This document shows positions 1-9,539 of a stretch of DNA of 64,000 nt, in pieces. The position numbers and the translations under genes were made by a program. Location: NCBI GenBank assembly GCA_023481105.1, contig JAMCWK010000136.1:1-64000 (forward strand), given 5' to 3'. Under the pieces are notes generated by a model. That model was not told the origin of the DNA. It saw only the letters and a list, made by a program, of their open reading frames with translations, and did not search any database. The number at the start of each line of letters is the position of its first letter. Position 1 is the first letter of the stretch. The DNA comes from Acidobacteriota bacterium (GTDB taxonomy: Bacteria > Acidobacteriota > Terriglobia > Acidiferrales > UBA7541).

Positions 1-444
1 AAAGAACACTTTCCGCGCACGCTCCGCGATGAAGTGTTGTGCACGTGCGGCGCCGGCAACCACGTCCGCCTGCTGTTCTTCCGCGTGGACGGGCAGCCGG
101 TCACGGTCGTGGTGCCGGAAGGGTTGTCGATGACCGCCGAACAGATTGGCGGGGCAATCGGAAGCCCGCATGTGCAAGCGCTAGAAGAGCCCGAATTGGA
201 AGCCATTTATCCCGACTCCGAACTGGGCCACATGCAGCCGTTTGAGAATCCATTTGGTGCAGCCGTTTACTGCGATGAAAGCCTGCTGACCTGGAAAGAA
301 CTGGTCTTCTGCCCGCGCATGTTTGCCGGGCAGCGGGGCGAGTGCTTCCGCGCGACCACGCAAGAATTCCTGAGCTTGACCCGGGCCATCGTGATGCCGC
401 TGGGCGGAACGCCGGTGCAGGAACAGGACCTCTGGGCGGTCTAG
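1..444 (+). CDS. YbaK/EbsC-type aminoacyl-tRNA deacylase-like protein (5' truncated by window edge)
   Basis: Open frame runs to base 1; protein resembles the YbaK/prolyl-tRNA deacylase fold (VVVPEGLSM...IGSPHVQALEE...ELGHMQPF). Confidence 0.6.
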   Translation, partial: KEHFPRTLRDEVLCTCGAGNHVRLLFFRVDGQPVTVVVPEGLSMTAEQIGGAIGSPHVQALEEPELEAIYPDSELGHMQPFENPFGAAVYCDESLLTWKELVFCPRMFAGQRGECFRATTQEFLSLTRAIVMPLGGTPVQEQDLWAV

Positions 445-511
445 CCGCCAGACCCCGCCACGCGCGACGGGAGAATTTCCCCCAGGCGACGGGATCCGGG
501 AGAAGACTCAC

Positions 512-1882
512 ATGAAACGTCGCCTGATTATCCTCGGCGCAGCCGGACGAGACTTCCACAATTTCAACACCTGCTTCCGCAATTCGCCGGAACATCACGT
601 CGTGGCGTTTACCGCCACGCAAATTCCGGATATTGCCGGGCGCAAATATCCGGCGCAACTGGCCGGGCCGCTCTATCCCGAAGGGATTCCCATTGTCGAG
701 GAATCGCAGATGGAGCGGCTGATCCTCGAACAGTGCGCGGACCTGGTGGTGTTCAGCTACAGCGATATTTCTCACAACAACGTGATGCATCTGGCGTCGC
801 GGGCTGCGGCGGCGGGAGCGGACTTCCTGCTGCTCGGCGCAGACAGCACCATGCTGGAAGCGCACGTGCCGGTGGTGAGCGTCTGTGCGGTGCGCACCGG
901 TTGCGGCAAGAGCCCAGTGTCGCGGCGCGTGGTGCAGATCCTTCGCGAGCAGGCGCTGCGCGTGGCAGTGGTGCGGCATCCCATGCCCTACGGCGATTTG
1001 CTGCGGCAGCGCGTGCAGCGGTTCGCGACCCTCGAAGACATGCAGCGGCACAACTGCACTATCGAAGAACGCGAGGAGTATGAACTGCACATCGCGGCCG
1101 GCACGGTGGTCTATGCCGGCGTGGACTATGAGGCCATTCTGCGCGAGGCGGAAAAAAATGCCGACGTCGTCGTGTGGGACGGCGGAAACAACGACACGCC
1201 TTTCTTCCGCTCGGACATGGAAATCGTGGTGGTGGACCCGCACCGCGCAGGCCATGAATTGAGCTACTACCCGGGCGAAGTGAACCTGCGGCGCGCGGAC
1301 GTGGTGCTGATCAATAAAGTGGACACGGCTAGCGAGGCGGCCATCGAAACGGTCCGCCACAACGTGAAAGTGACCAACCCAAAAGCGCACGTCATCGAGG
1401 CGGCTTCGCGGGTGACAATGGATGGCGGCACGGACGTGCGCGGCAAGAAGGTGCTGGTCATTGAAGACGGCCCCACGCTGACGCATGGAGAAATGGAATA
1501 TGGCGCTGGAGTGGTGGCGGCGCGCGCGGGGGGCGCCGAATTGGTGGACCCGCGCCCCTATGCGGTGGGCTGCTTGCAGGAAACCTTCGCGAAGTACCGG
1601 CAGATTGGCGCGCTGTTGCCGGCGATGGGCTACAGCCCGAAACAACTGGAAGAATTGGAAGCCACGATCCGCCGGACGCCTTGCGACTTCGTAGTGGTCG
1701 CAACGCCGGTGGATCTCGGCCGCGTGATTGCCATCGAGAAGCCTGCGCTGCGCGTGCGGTATGAAGTGGAAGAGCGCGGCGCGCTGCGACTGGACGACGT
1801 GCTGCGCGAATTCGTGCTGCTGGCGCACGCCCATCGCTTGGCGCGCGTGGCGCCGTCGGAACTGGTCGGAGCAGAACACTGA
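512..1882 (+). CDS. COG2403-type predicted GTPase (cyclic 2,3-diphosphoglycerate synthetase-like)
   Basis: 456 aa; MKRRLIILGAAGRDFHNFN start, SVCAVRTGCGKSPVSRRV P-loop-like region, VLINKVD motif. Confidence 0.75.
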   Translation: MKRRLIILGAAGRDFHNFNTCFRNSPEHHVVAFTATQIPDIAGRKYPAQLAGPLYPEGIPIVEESQMERLILEQCADLVVFSYSDISHNNVMHLASRAAAAGADFLLLGADSTMLEAHVPVVSVCAVRTGCGKSPVSRRVVQILREQALRVAVVRHPMPYGDLLRQRVQRFATLEDMQRHNCTIEEREEYELHIAAGTVVYAGVDYEAILREAEKNADVVVWDGGNNDTPFFRSDMEIVVVDPHRAGHELSYYPGEVNLRRADVVLINKVDTASEAAIETVRHNVKVTNPKAHVIEAASRVTMDGGTDVRGKKVLVIEDGPTLTHGEMEYGAGVVAARAGGAELVDPRPYAVGCLQETFAKYRQIGALLPAMGYSPKQLEELEATIRRTPCDFVVVATPVDLGRVIAIEKPALRVRYEVEERGALRLDDVLREFVLLAHAHRLARVAPSELVGAEH

Positions 1883-1949
1883 GTTTTCGCCGCCCCCGAT
1901 CCCGAACCTTCGGGACTGCAGACCGCCGCGCGGGAACAGGAGAAATTCC

Positions 1950-2939
1950 ATGGCACAGATGACTCCGGTGCTTTCCCCCGTGTCCCGGCGGTTGCCGCCC
2001 GCTCCGGGCCACACCAAGCGGGATTTGCTGTCGTTGCACAACCTGAGCATTGCCGAATTTTCCGCGCTGCTGGACCTGGCGGAGGAAATGAAGCAGCACC
2101 CGGAAGCGTTTCGCGGCCAACTCGCGGGACGCACGCTGGCGCTGATTTTCGAAAAGCCGTCGCTGCGCACGCGGGTGACGTTTGAAGTGGGCATGGTGCA
2201 GCTTGGCGGGCATCCCATTTATCTCGCCCCCGGGGACATCGCTCTGGGCAAGCGCGAGGCGGTCAAGGATGTGGCGCGCAACCTGGCGCGTTGGGTCGAT
2301 GGCGTAACGGTGCGCACGTTTGCGCACCATACGCTGGAAGAAATGGCGACGGAAGCGAATATTCCCATCATCAATGCGCTTTCCGACTTGCTGCATCCGC
2401 TACAGGCCATGGCCGACCTGCTGACCTTGCGCCAGCTGAAGGGCGGCTTGCGCGGGCTGCACATGGCCTACGTCGGCGACGGCAACAACGTCGCCAATGC
2501 GCTGGCGCAGGCCGCGGCGAAAACGGGAATGCACTTGACCATCGCTTCGCCGCGCGGCTACGAGCCGGCCGCTTCCGTTTTCATGCAGGCCCGCGCGGAT
2601 GCGATTCCCTCCGGCGCGCAGATTAGCGTGGTGCAAGAGCCTGCTGATGCGGTGGCCGGCGCGGACGCGGTCTATACGGACGTGTGGACCAGCATGGGAC
2701 AGGAAATGGAAGCGCGGGAGCGTCAGAAACGATTCGCCGGTTATCAGGTGAATTCCATGCTGATGTCGCTGGCCAAGCCTGACGCCGTTTTCATGCACTG
2801 CCTGCCGGCGCACCGCGGCGACGAAGTCACCGACGAAGTGCTGGATGGCCCGCGCTCCGTGGTGCTGGAACAGGCCGAGAACCGTTTGCACGTGGCCAAG
2901 GCGGTGCTGCTGGCGCTGATGGGAAACCCGCCGAGCTAA
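1950..2939 (+). CDS. argF: Ornithine carbamoyltransferase
   Basis: FEKPSLRTRVTFEVGM carbamoyl-phosphate site and MHCLPAHRGDEV ornithine-binding motif; ATG at 1950 preferred over the longer ORF from 1728. Confidence 0.92.
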   Translation: MAQMTPVLSPVSRRLPPAPGHTKRDLLSLHNLSIAEFSALLDLAEEMKQHPEAFRGQLAGRTLALIFEKPSLRTRVTFEVGMVQLGGHPIYLAPGDIALGKREAVKDVARNLARWVDGVTVRTFAHHTLEEMATEANIPIINALSDLLHPLQAMADLLTLRQLKGGLRGLHMAYVGDGNNVANALAQAAAKTGMHLTIASPRGYEPAASVFMQARADAIPSGAQISVVQEPADAVAGADAVYTDVWTSMGQEMEARERQKRFAGYQVNSMLMSLAKPDAVFMHCLPAHRGDEVTDEVLDGPRSVVLEQAENRLHVAKAVLLALMGNPPS

Positions 2940-3132
2940 GCCGCGTTCCTTTGCATCCTCGAGAGCTCTTCAAAAGCGGGTAGTGGGTCAGTTTCCGACG
3001 AGCCGACTAACCGGGAGTTAGTCTGCCGCTGCCAGGCCAGATAACTAGTGATAGGGAGATTCATCAACAGTTATCTGTTCCGCGACACTGCGCGTAGCAT
3101 TTAATGCGCTCTGGATCAAATTAGAGCACCGT

Positions 3133-3843
3133 GTGAACAGCATGACGAAACACTTGGTGCTTCTTCCGGGCCTGGATGGAACAGGGCAGTTGTTTGCGGG
3201 TTTTCTCGCGGCACTTCCCGATACACTGACAGCCACCGCGGTCGCTTATCCAGCAAGTAAATTCCTTTCGTACGTTGAATTGCGCCCAATTGTAAGCGCG
3301 GCAGTTCCTAGAGCTGAGCCATTCGTGCTCCTGGCGGAATCGTTTTCAACACCCCTGGCACTTGAGTATGCTGCCTCGAATCCGCCAAATTTAGCCGCTG
3401 TGATCATCTCTACGGGCTTTGTTTTCAAGCCCATCGGAGGTTGGTCACAACTAGCGAAAGCGATCGCAAGACCCTGGTTTTTCAGGCTAAGGGCACCTCC
3501 ATGCATTCTCGAATATTTCTTGGTCGGACGTGATGCGCCTCCAGCGCTGATTCAGAAACTCCGCCAAGTGTTGCGATTGGTTAGTCCGGAAGTGCTGAGC
3601 GGCCGTGTGTGTGAGGCGTTGAATTGCGACGCGAGAAATGCCTTAGCTCGAACCACGGTTCCACTCATGTACGTGCAGGCGGCGCAAGACAGGGTGCTGG
3701 CGGAGTCTTGTGTCACTGAGATGAAGCGGATCAAGCCGGACATTTTGTTTGCGCAAGTCGACGGGCCACATTTACTTTTGCAACGTGAACCGCAGAAGGT
3801 GGCCAACATCATCTCAACGTTCGTTCAGGAAATGGGAAGGTAA
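3133..3843 (+). CDS. Alpha/beta hydrolase
   Basis: LVLLPGLDGTGQLF oxyanion region, LLAESFSTPLAL nucleophile elbow, GPHLLLQREP C-terminal His. Confidence 0.75.
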   Translation: MNSMTKHLVLLPGLDGTGQLFAGFLAALPDTLTATAVAYPASKFLSYVELRPIVSAAVPRAEPFVLLAESFSTPLALEYAASNPPNLAAVIISTGFVFKPIGGWSQLAKAIARPWFFRLRAPPCILEYFLVGRDAPPALIQKLRQVLRLVSPEVLSGRVCEALNCDARNALARTTVPLMYVQAAQDRVLAESCVTEMKRIKPDILFAQVDGPHLLLQREPQKVANIISTFVQEMGR

Positions 3844-3904
3844 ATCGATATGTTTCGCAATTTTTCCCACAAGTCGGCTAACCAGGCACTAACCGCGAAG
3901 CGCC

Positions 3905-3926
3905 CTGCAAATAGAACTATTTGCAG
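3905..3926. repeat. Perfect palindrome CTGCAAATAG-AA-CTATTTGCAG between convergent genes
   Basis: 10-bp arms, 2-nt centre; overlaps the stop codon of the 3917..4489 gene. Confidence 0.7.
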
Positions 3927-4489
3927 CCGCTCTCCGACATGAGTCGCCGCAACTCTTCGATGCTTTTGACTGGTCCGTAGAAACCGCGCCACAAGCCAAT
4001 TGCAGTTTCTGACGATTTCAAACGGAAGAACTCAACGACAAAGTATCTGCCTATTCCGCCCTGCTCGTAGTGAACAAAAGCGCGGTCTTGAGCAACGCCC
4101 GCGAACACGAGTCGCCGAAGTGGCAAGGTTGGGTCCGTAATTACATCGGTTGCCTCAAATCTTTTTCCAGGGTCCGCCATCCCAGTCCAAGATTCACCCT
4201 TCGCCGCGTACAACTTCTGGATTCCTCCAGGAAGGTCACTTACGCTCCGCAAAATCTTATAGTCCCCAAGGAGAAATGCTCGGCGCTCGGAACAATTCAT
4301 ATCGGGTTCGACAAACATAATTGGCACAGGCCCACCGGGCTCAGGCTCAGGCCCCTTTTTCAAACGCGAAAGAGAAATCTCCGGTTTGTCCTTTGACGCA
4401 GTCCGCCAAACTCTGAAGTAAAACCAAGCACCAAAACCGGTCGCAAGTATTAATAACCCAAGCAGCGAGCCTTTTGAGAAATGCGACAT
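3917..4489 (-). CDS. Hypothetical protein with N-terminal transmembrane helix
   Basis: 190 aa ORF; N-terminal LLGLLILATGFGAWFYF hydrophobic segment. Confidence 0.55.
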   Translation of the reverse strand: MSHFSKGSLLGLLILATGFGAWFYFRVWRTASKDKPEISLSRLKKGPEPEPGGPVPIMFVEPDMNCSERRAFLLGDYKILRSVSDLPGGIQKLYAAKGESWTGMADPGKRFEATDVITDPTLPLRRLVFAGVAQDRAFVHYEQGGIGRYFVVEFFRLKSSETAIGLWRGFYGPVKSIEELRRLMSESGCK

Positions 4490-4808
4490 TGCCTCAGAAT
4501 CTCCTCATTCGCGCCTATCAACACTTAGACACCATACGCCAGAGAAAGCCTCAAAGCTTGTCAACTCCTGACTAACGCGCTGATCGGAAACTGACCCCCA
4601 GCCAAGAGAGGACGGCTCGAGCGGCAAAGCGTGGCCGCGCAAGGGCTTGCCTCGAAAAACGCTACCTTTTGTTGGGATTGCCTGGAGGTGCGCGGATTGG
4701 CGCGAGGAATCGCGGATTTTCAATCCAGAGACCTGCATTCTCTTTAGGGAGTGGTTTCTAACACATTCACATAAAAGGCTTTAGAGTCTTGGGAAGCGGC
4801 TGCATAGA

Positions 4809-4823
4809 TGGCACATGGCGTGC
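4809..4823 (+). promoter_or_regulatory. Candidate sigma-54 (-24/-12) promoter TGGCACATGGCGTGC
   Basis: GG-N10-GC spacing with TGGCAC and TGC elements, 67 nt upstream of ATG 4890. Confidence 0.45.
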
Positions 4824-4889
4824 CCCAATGACTTGATGGGGTGGCTTGGCCGCGACAGATTACGGTTGGAGGGGCCCAGGGAGGCAGTC

Positions 4890-5333
4890 ATGATCGCGCA
4901 GCGGATGATTGACCTGATTGAAGTCCACTCTGACCAACTGGCCAAGGGACTCATTGAGCGCTTACTAAACTCGGAAAAAATGTCCGACATGCGCAAGGTG
5001 CCGCTGCCCGAATTGCAGCAGCGTGTTTACGAAATCTACCACAACTTGAGCGACTGGCTGGAAACGAAAACGGAAGCGGACATCGAGCGCTGGTTCACGG
5101 CGGTCGGTACGCGCCGCGCTGCGCAAGGCGTGGCCTTGAGTCATCTGGTCTGCGCTTTGCTGGCCGTCAAAGAAAATCTCTGGGACTTCCTAGCGCGGGA
5201 AGCCATGCTCGACCGCCCGCTCGAGGTGTACCAGGAAATTGAGCTGCTGCGCCTGATGGATCAGTTTTTCGACCGCGCCGTGTATTACGCCGCGCGGGGA
5301 CACGAACGCGGAAGCAGAGCCCTGGCGTCCTGA
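4890..5333 (+). CDS. RsbRD-N-like sensor domain protein
   Basis: 147 aa helical protein (MIAQRMIDLIEVHSDQLAKGLIERL...WLETKTEADIERWF); ATG at 4890 preceded by purine-rich RBS-like GGGAGG. Confidence 0.55.
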   Translation: MIAQRMIDLIEVHSDQLAKGLIERLLNSEKMSDMRKVPLPELQQRVYEIYHNLSDWLETKTEADIERWFTAVGTRRAAQGVALSHLVCALLAVKENLWDFLAREAMLDRPLEVYQEIELLRLMDQFFDRAVYYAARGHERGSRALAS

Positions 5334-5353
5334 AGGCAGAAAAGAGAAACGTC

Positions 5354-6688
5354 ATGCACTGGCTTGATGATTACCGGCAAAAGCAGGTGACTGCGGAAGA
5401 GGCGTTGCGCTGCGTGCAATCCGGCATGCGCGTGTACATCCAGCCGGGTTGCGCGGAGCCAGAAGCCCTGGAATCAGCGCTGGTAAAGCGCGCACCGTTT
5501 GTGCGCGACGTGGAGATTGTCCACCTGCTGACCATGGGCCACGCGGATTACGTGACGCCGGAAATGGCCGGGCACTTCCGGCACAACGCCATGTTCATCG
5601 GCGGCAACGTGCGTAAGGCGGTGAACGAAGGGCGCGCCGACTACACTCCCATCTACCTGAGTGAAATCGAAGGCCTATTCGAAAGCGGCGCCATGCCGCT
5701 GGACGTGGCGCTGATACAAGTTTCGCCGCCGGATCCGCACGGGTTCTGCAGCTTCGGCGTGGGCATTGATACGACCCTGACGGCGGCCAAGGTGGCTAAG
5801 TACGTGGTGGCACAGGTGAACGACCAGATGCCGCGCACCTACGGCGACAGCTTCATCCACGTGAGCGACATCAACGCGATCGTGGACGTGTCGCAGCCGC
5901 TGTGCGAACTGCCGTACGAACCCATCACCGAGCTGCAACGCCAGATCGCGCGCAACGTGGCGAAGCTCATCGTGGACGGCGATACCCTGCAACTGGGAAT
6001 CGGCGGCATCCCGGACGCGGTGCTGCTGGAACTCACGGACCGCAAGGATTTGGGAATCCACACGGAAATGCTCTCCGACAGCGCCATCCCGTTGATCGAA
6101 TCCGGCGTAATTAACGGCGCGCGGAAGTCGCTGCATCCGCGGAAAATTATCCTCGGGTTCGTTCTGGGCACGCGCAGACTGTTCGACTTCATCAGCGAGA
6201 ACCCCAGTTTTGAATTCCATCCCGTGAGCTACACGAACAGCCCGTTCATCATCGCGCAAAACGACCGCATGGTGTCGGTGAACTCCACCCTGCAAATGGA
6301 CATCACCGGGCAGACTTGCTCGGACTCCATCGGGCAGTACCTTTACAGCGGATTCGGCGGGCAGGTGGACTTCATCCGCGGGGCGCGGCACTCCAAGGGC
6401 GGCAAGCCGATTATCGCCATGCCCTCGACGGCCAAGAACGACACCATCTCGCGCATCGTGCCCACGTTGACGCCGGGCTCGGGCGTGGTGGCCTCGCGCG
6501 GCTCGATCCATTACGTGGTGACGGAATACGGCATCGCTTACCTGCACGGCAAATGCATCCGCGAGCGCGCGGAGGCCTTGATCCAAATCGCGCATCCGAA
6601 CTTCCGCAATGAACTTTACGACTACTGTGCGCACACGAAGTGGCTGCAAAAACCGCTGGCGGATTTATCCGAGCTGGCACAGGGGTGA
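5354..6688 (+). CDS. Acetyl-CoA hydrolase / 4-hydroxybutyrate CoA-transferase family protein
   Basis: 444 aa; LQLGIGGIPDAVL and VVTEYGIAYLHGKCIRERAEALI motifs typical of the family. Confidence 0.88.
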   Translation: MHWLDDYRQKQVTAEEALRCVQSGMRVYIQPGCAEPEALESALVKRAPFVRDVEIVHLLTMGHADYVTPEMAGHFRHNAMFIGGNVRKAVNEGRADYTPIYLSEIEGLFESGAMPLDVALIQVSPPDPHGFCSFGVGIDTTLTAAKVAKYVVAQVNDQMPRTYGDSFIHVSDINAIVDVSQPLCELPYEPITELQRQIARNVAKLIVDGDTLQLGIGGIPDAVLLELTDRKDLGIHTEMLSDSAIPLIESGVINGARKSLHPRKIILGFVLGTRRLFDFISENPSFEFHPVSYTNSPFIIAQNDRMVSVNSTLQMDITGQTCSDSIGQYLYSGFGGQVDFIRGARHSKGGKPIIAMPSTAKNDTISRIVPTLTPGSGVVASRGSIHYVVTEYGIAYLHGKCIRERAEALIQIAHPNFRNELYDYCAHTKWLQKPLADLSELAQG

Positions 6689-6691
6689 TGA

Positions 6692-6970
6692 ATGGCAAGC
6701 CAAGCACGCGGTAAGGTGACGATTGACATCAATGAATGCAAGGGTTGCGGGCTGTGTGTGGCAGCGTGCCCGCCGAAGTGCCTCGAACTCGAGGATGGAT
6801 TGAATTCCTACGGCGTGCACCCCGCGCATTACCTGGGCGTGGATTGCACGGGCTGCGGAATTTGTTTCTATACCTGCCCCGAGCCGGGCGCCATCACGGT
6901 GTACAGAATGTCCCCGCCGCCCAAGGCGGTCATCACCACTACGGAGGAGCGCAATGCGCCAGCTCACTAA
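6692..6970 (+). CDS. 2-oxoacid:ferredoxin oxidoreductase delta subunit (4Fe-4S ferredoxin)
   Basis: [18 protein letters not shown] and [17 protein letters not shown] ferredoxin motifs; operon context. Confidence 0.85.
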   Translation: MASQARGKVTIDINECKGCGLCVAACPPKCLELEDGLNSYGVHPAHYLGVDCTGCGICFYTCPEPGAITVYRMSPPPKAVITTTEERNAPAH

Positions 6971-8009
6971 GGGCAACGTCGCCGTGATGAAAGGCGCAGT
7001 CCTCGCGGGCTGCCGCGCCTACTACGGCTATCCCATCACGCCGGCCAGCGAAATTGCCGAAGCTGCGGCGCTCTATTTGCCACAGGTGGGGGGAACCTTC
7101 CTGCAGGCAGAAAGCGAAGTGGCCTCGATCAACATGGTGTACGGCGCATCGTCTGCCGGCGTGCGCGTGATGACGGCGTCCTCCGGACCCGGGCTGAGCT
7201 TGATGCAGGAAGGGATTTCCTATCTCGCCGCGGCGGAACTGCCTTGCGTGGTTGTGGACGTGGTGCGGGGTGGCCCGGGCCTCGGCAACATTGCGCCAGA
7301 ACAAAGCGACTACTTTGCCATCGTCAAGGGCGGGGGGCACGGCTGCTACCGCAACCTCGTGGTCGCGCCGGCTTCCGTGCAGGAAATGGCCGACCTGACC
7401 ATGCTCGCTTTTGAACTGGCCGACCGCTATCGCAATCCCGCGCTGGTGCTCACCGACGGATTCATCGGACAGATGATGGAGCCGCTCGAGTTGCACCCAC
7501 ACATCGCGCAGGCTCCTGAAAAGTCCTGGGCCGTGAAAGGCACACCGGAAACGCGGCCCAATGCGGTGACCTCCATTCATCTCGAGCCGGACACGCTGGA
7601 AGCGCACGTGCGCAAGTTGGAAGCGAAGTACAAAGAGGCGGAAAAGGTCGAGGCGCGGTCCGAGACGTATTGCGCGGAAGATGCCGACGTGCTGCTGGTG
7701 GGCTATGGGATTGTCTCGCGCGTGCTGCGCTCCACGGTGGACCAGTTGCGCGAGCGGGGCGTGCGCGCGGGGCTGTTCCGCCCGGTGACGCTGTACCCCT
7801 TCCCCTCGCGCGCGCTGCTGCAAGAGGCCAAGAAAGCGCGCGTGGTGCAAGTGGTGGAAATGAGCACGGGGATGATGGTGGAAGACGTCCGGCTGGCGAT
7901 TGAGGGCCGCGTGCCGGTGGAGTTCTACGGGCGCGTGGGCGGGAACGTGCCCTCCGCCGAAGAAGTGCGCGAACACGTAATGCAATTGGTGGCTGCGCCC
8001 GTGGCGTGA
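6954..8009 (+). CDS. 2-oxoacid:ferredoxin oxidoreductase alpha subunit
   Basis: [12 protein letters not shown] and [12 protein letters not shown] motifs of KorA/VorB-type proteins. Confidence 0.9.
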   Translation: MRQLTKGNVAVMKGAVLAGCRAYYGYPITPASEIAEAAALYLPQVGGTFLQAESEVASINMVYGASSAGVRVMTASSGPGLSLMQEGISYLAAAELPCVVVDVVRGGPGLGNIAPEQSDYFAIVKGGGHGCYRNLVVAPASVQEMADLTMLAFELADRYRNPALVLTDGFIGQMMEPLELHPHIAQAPEKSWAVKGTPETRPNAVTSIHLEPDTLEAHVRKLEAKYKEAEKVEARSETYCAEDADVLLVGYGIVSRVLRSTVDQLRERGVRAGLFRPVTLYPFPSRALLQEAKKARVVQVVEMSTGMMVEDVRLAIEGRVPVEFYGRVGGNVPSAEEVREHVMQLVAAPVA

Positions 8010-8059
8010 GGCGACGGGCTCAAGGCCCTCGCTTAGGCTCGGGCCAAGGAGGAGGCAAC

Positions 8060-9511
8060 GTGTCCGATTACCAGGTGACACATTCCAAGTCGCAGGTCTT
8101 CTACGACGTGTTCGAGCGCAAGGCCGAACTGAAACACCAGACGCACTACTGCCCGGGCTGCGGCCACGGCGTGGCGCACAAGCTGGTGGCGGAAGCCATC
8201 GCGGACATGGGTCTCCAGGACAAAACTATTTTCGTCAGCCCGGTGGGCTGCTCGGTTTTCGCTTACTACTACTTTGACACGGGCAACGTGCAGGCCGCGC
8301 ACGGACGCACGCCGGCTGTGGCCACGGGCCTAAAGCGCGCGTGTCCGGAAAGCATGGTGGTCGCGTACCAGGGCGACGGCGATTTGGCGGCGATCGGCAC
8401 GGCGGAAATTCTGCACGCGGCCAACCGCGGCGAAAAAATCAGTGTGTTCTTCATCAACAACGCTATCTACGGCATGACCGGCGGGCAGATGGCTCCTACC
8501 ACGCTGGTCGGGCAGACCAGCACAACGTCGCCGTTTGGGCGCTGGCCGGGCAATGAGGGTTATCCGTTGCACGTGTGCGAGCTGCTGGCCACGTTGGAGG
8601 CGCCTGTTTACATCGAGCGCGTGGCGCTGTGCGACAACAAAAACACCATGAAGGCGCGCAAGGCTGTGCGCAAAGCGCTGGAGCTGCAAAAGAACGGCGC
8701 GGGATTCACCTTCGTCGAAATCCTTTCGCCTTGCCCGACCATCTGGAAAATGGATCCGCTGGATGCGCGGCGCTGGATCGAAGAAAAAATGCTGCCCGTG
8801 TTCCCGCTGGGCGTGTTCCGCGACCGCCCCGCTCCACAGATGAAAGAAAGCCCGGTGCCCCACCACACATTTGTCGAAGCACTGGAGCTGGACACCAAGG
8901 ATGGGGACACCCACGAGCGCGCGCAGACTTCCAAGCAGGCTGGCCGGAGTCTCACCCTGAAGATGGCCGGGTTCGGCGGGCAAGGCGTGCTGCTGCTCGG
9001 ACAGATCGTGGCGGAAATGGGCATGCGCGAAGGGCTGGAAGTGAGCTGGCTGCCGTCGTACGGGCCAGAGATGCGCAGCGGCAGCGCGCACTGCCACGTG
9101 TGCCTGGCGCAAGAGCGCATCGGCTCACCACTGATTTCTCACCCGGACGTGCTGATTGCCATGAATGAAATTTCGCTGCGCAAGTTCGCGCCGCAGGTGA
9201 AGTCCGGCGGCCTGATCCTTTACAACCGTTCGGAATTGCCCGAAGGCTTCGAAATGCCCCAGGCGCGCGTGGTGTGCGTGCCGGCGTCGGACCTCGCCGA
9301 TCAACTGGGCATGGCGAAAGTGGCCAACGTCATCATGCTCGGCGCGTTGATGGCAGAAAACGACTTGCTCACCGAAGAATCCGCGATGTCCGTTGTGCAG
9401 TCCACGCTGGGCGCAAAAGCCAAGTCGGCCTCCGTGCTGGAGATGAACCGCAAGGCGCTCCAAGCCGGGCGCGAGTTTATGCAGAAAGCCGCGACCCCCG
9501 TACAAAATTAA
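8060..9511 (+). CDS. 2-oxoacid:ferredoxin oxidoreductase, fused beta (TPP-binding) and gamma subunits
   Basis: N-terminal HYCPGCGHGVAHKL...GDGDLAAIG (TPP) and C-terminal AGFGGQGVLLLGQI...GPEMRSGSAHC (gamma) in one frame; GTG at 8060 follows AAGGAGGAG. Confidence 0.88.
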   Translation: MSDYQVTHSKSQVFYDVFERKAELKHQTHYCPGCGHGVAHKLVAEAIADMGLQDKTIFVSPVGCSVFAYYYFDTGNVQAAHGRTPAVATGLKRACPESMVVAYQGDGDLAAIGTAEILHAANRGEKISVFFINNAIYGMTGGQMAPTTLVGQTSTTSPFGRWPGNEGYPLHVCELLATLEAPVYIERVALCDNKNTMKARKAVRKALELQKNGAGFTFVEILSPCPTIWKMDPLDARRWIEEKMLPVFPLGVFRDRPAPQMKESPVPHHTFVEALELDTKDGDTHERAQTSKQAGRSLTLKMAGFGGQGVLLLGQIVAEMGMREGLEVSWLPSYGPEMRSGSAHCHVCLAQERIGSPLISHPDVLIAMNEISLRKFAPQVKSGGLILYNRSELPEGFEMPQARVVCVPASDLADQLGMAKVANVIMLGALMAENDLLTEESAMSVVQSTLGAKAKSASVLEMNRKALQAGREFMQKAATPVQN

Positions 9512-9539
9512 TGCCGCGCTGAGTGAACGGGAGGATGGA

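Larger units (their letters stand above)
2985..4597. repeat. Segment bounded by an inverted repeat GGGTCAGTTTCCGA (2985-2998) / TCGGAAACTGACCC (4584-4597)
   Basis: 14-nt exact inverted match with weaker similarity extending inward; encloses two lower-GC genes. Confidence 0.6.

Noticed and set aside
101-2218. 705-aa minus-strand ORF
   Set aside because: Antisense to the COG2403 GTPase and argF genes; composition (Arg/His/Gln-rich) and lack of recognisable motifs fit a GC-codon-bias shadow ORF.
3005-3023. Integron attC-like site from the TAAC/GTTA palindrome
   Set aside because: Does not fit the RYYYAAC...GTTRRRY core pattern and no integrase was seen.
6939-8081. 380-aa minus-strand ORF opposite the 2-oxoacid oxidoreductase alpha subunit
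   Set aside because: Shadow ORF, no RBS or domain; the plus strand encodes a clear family member.
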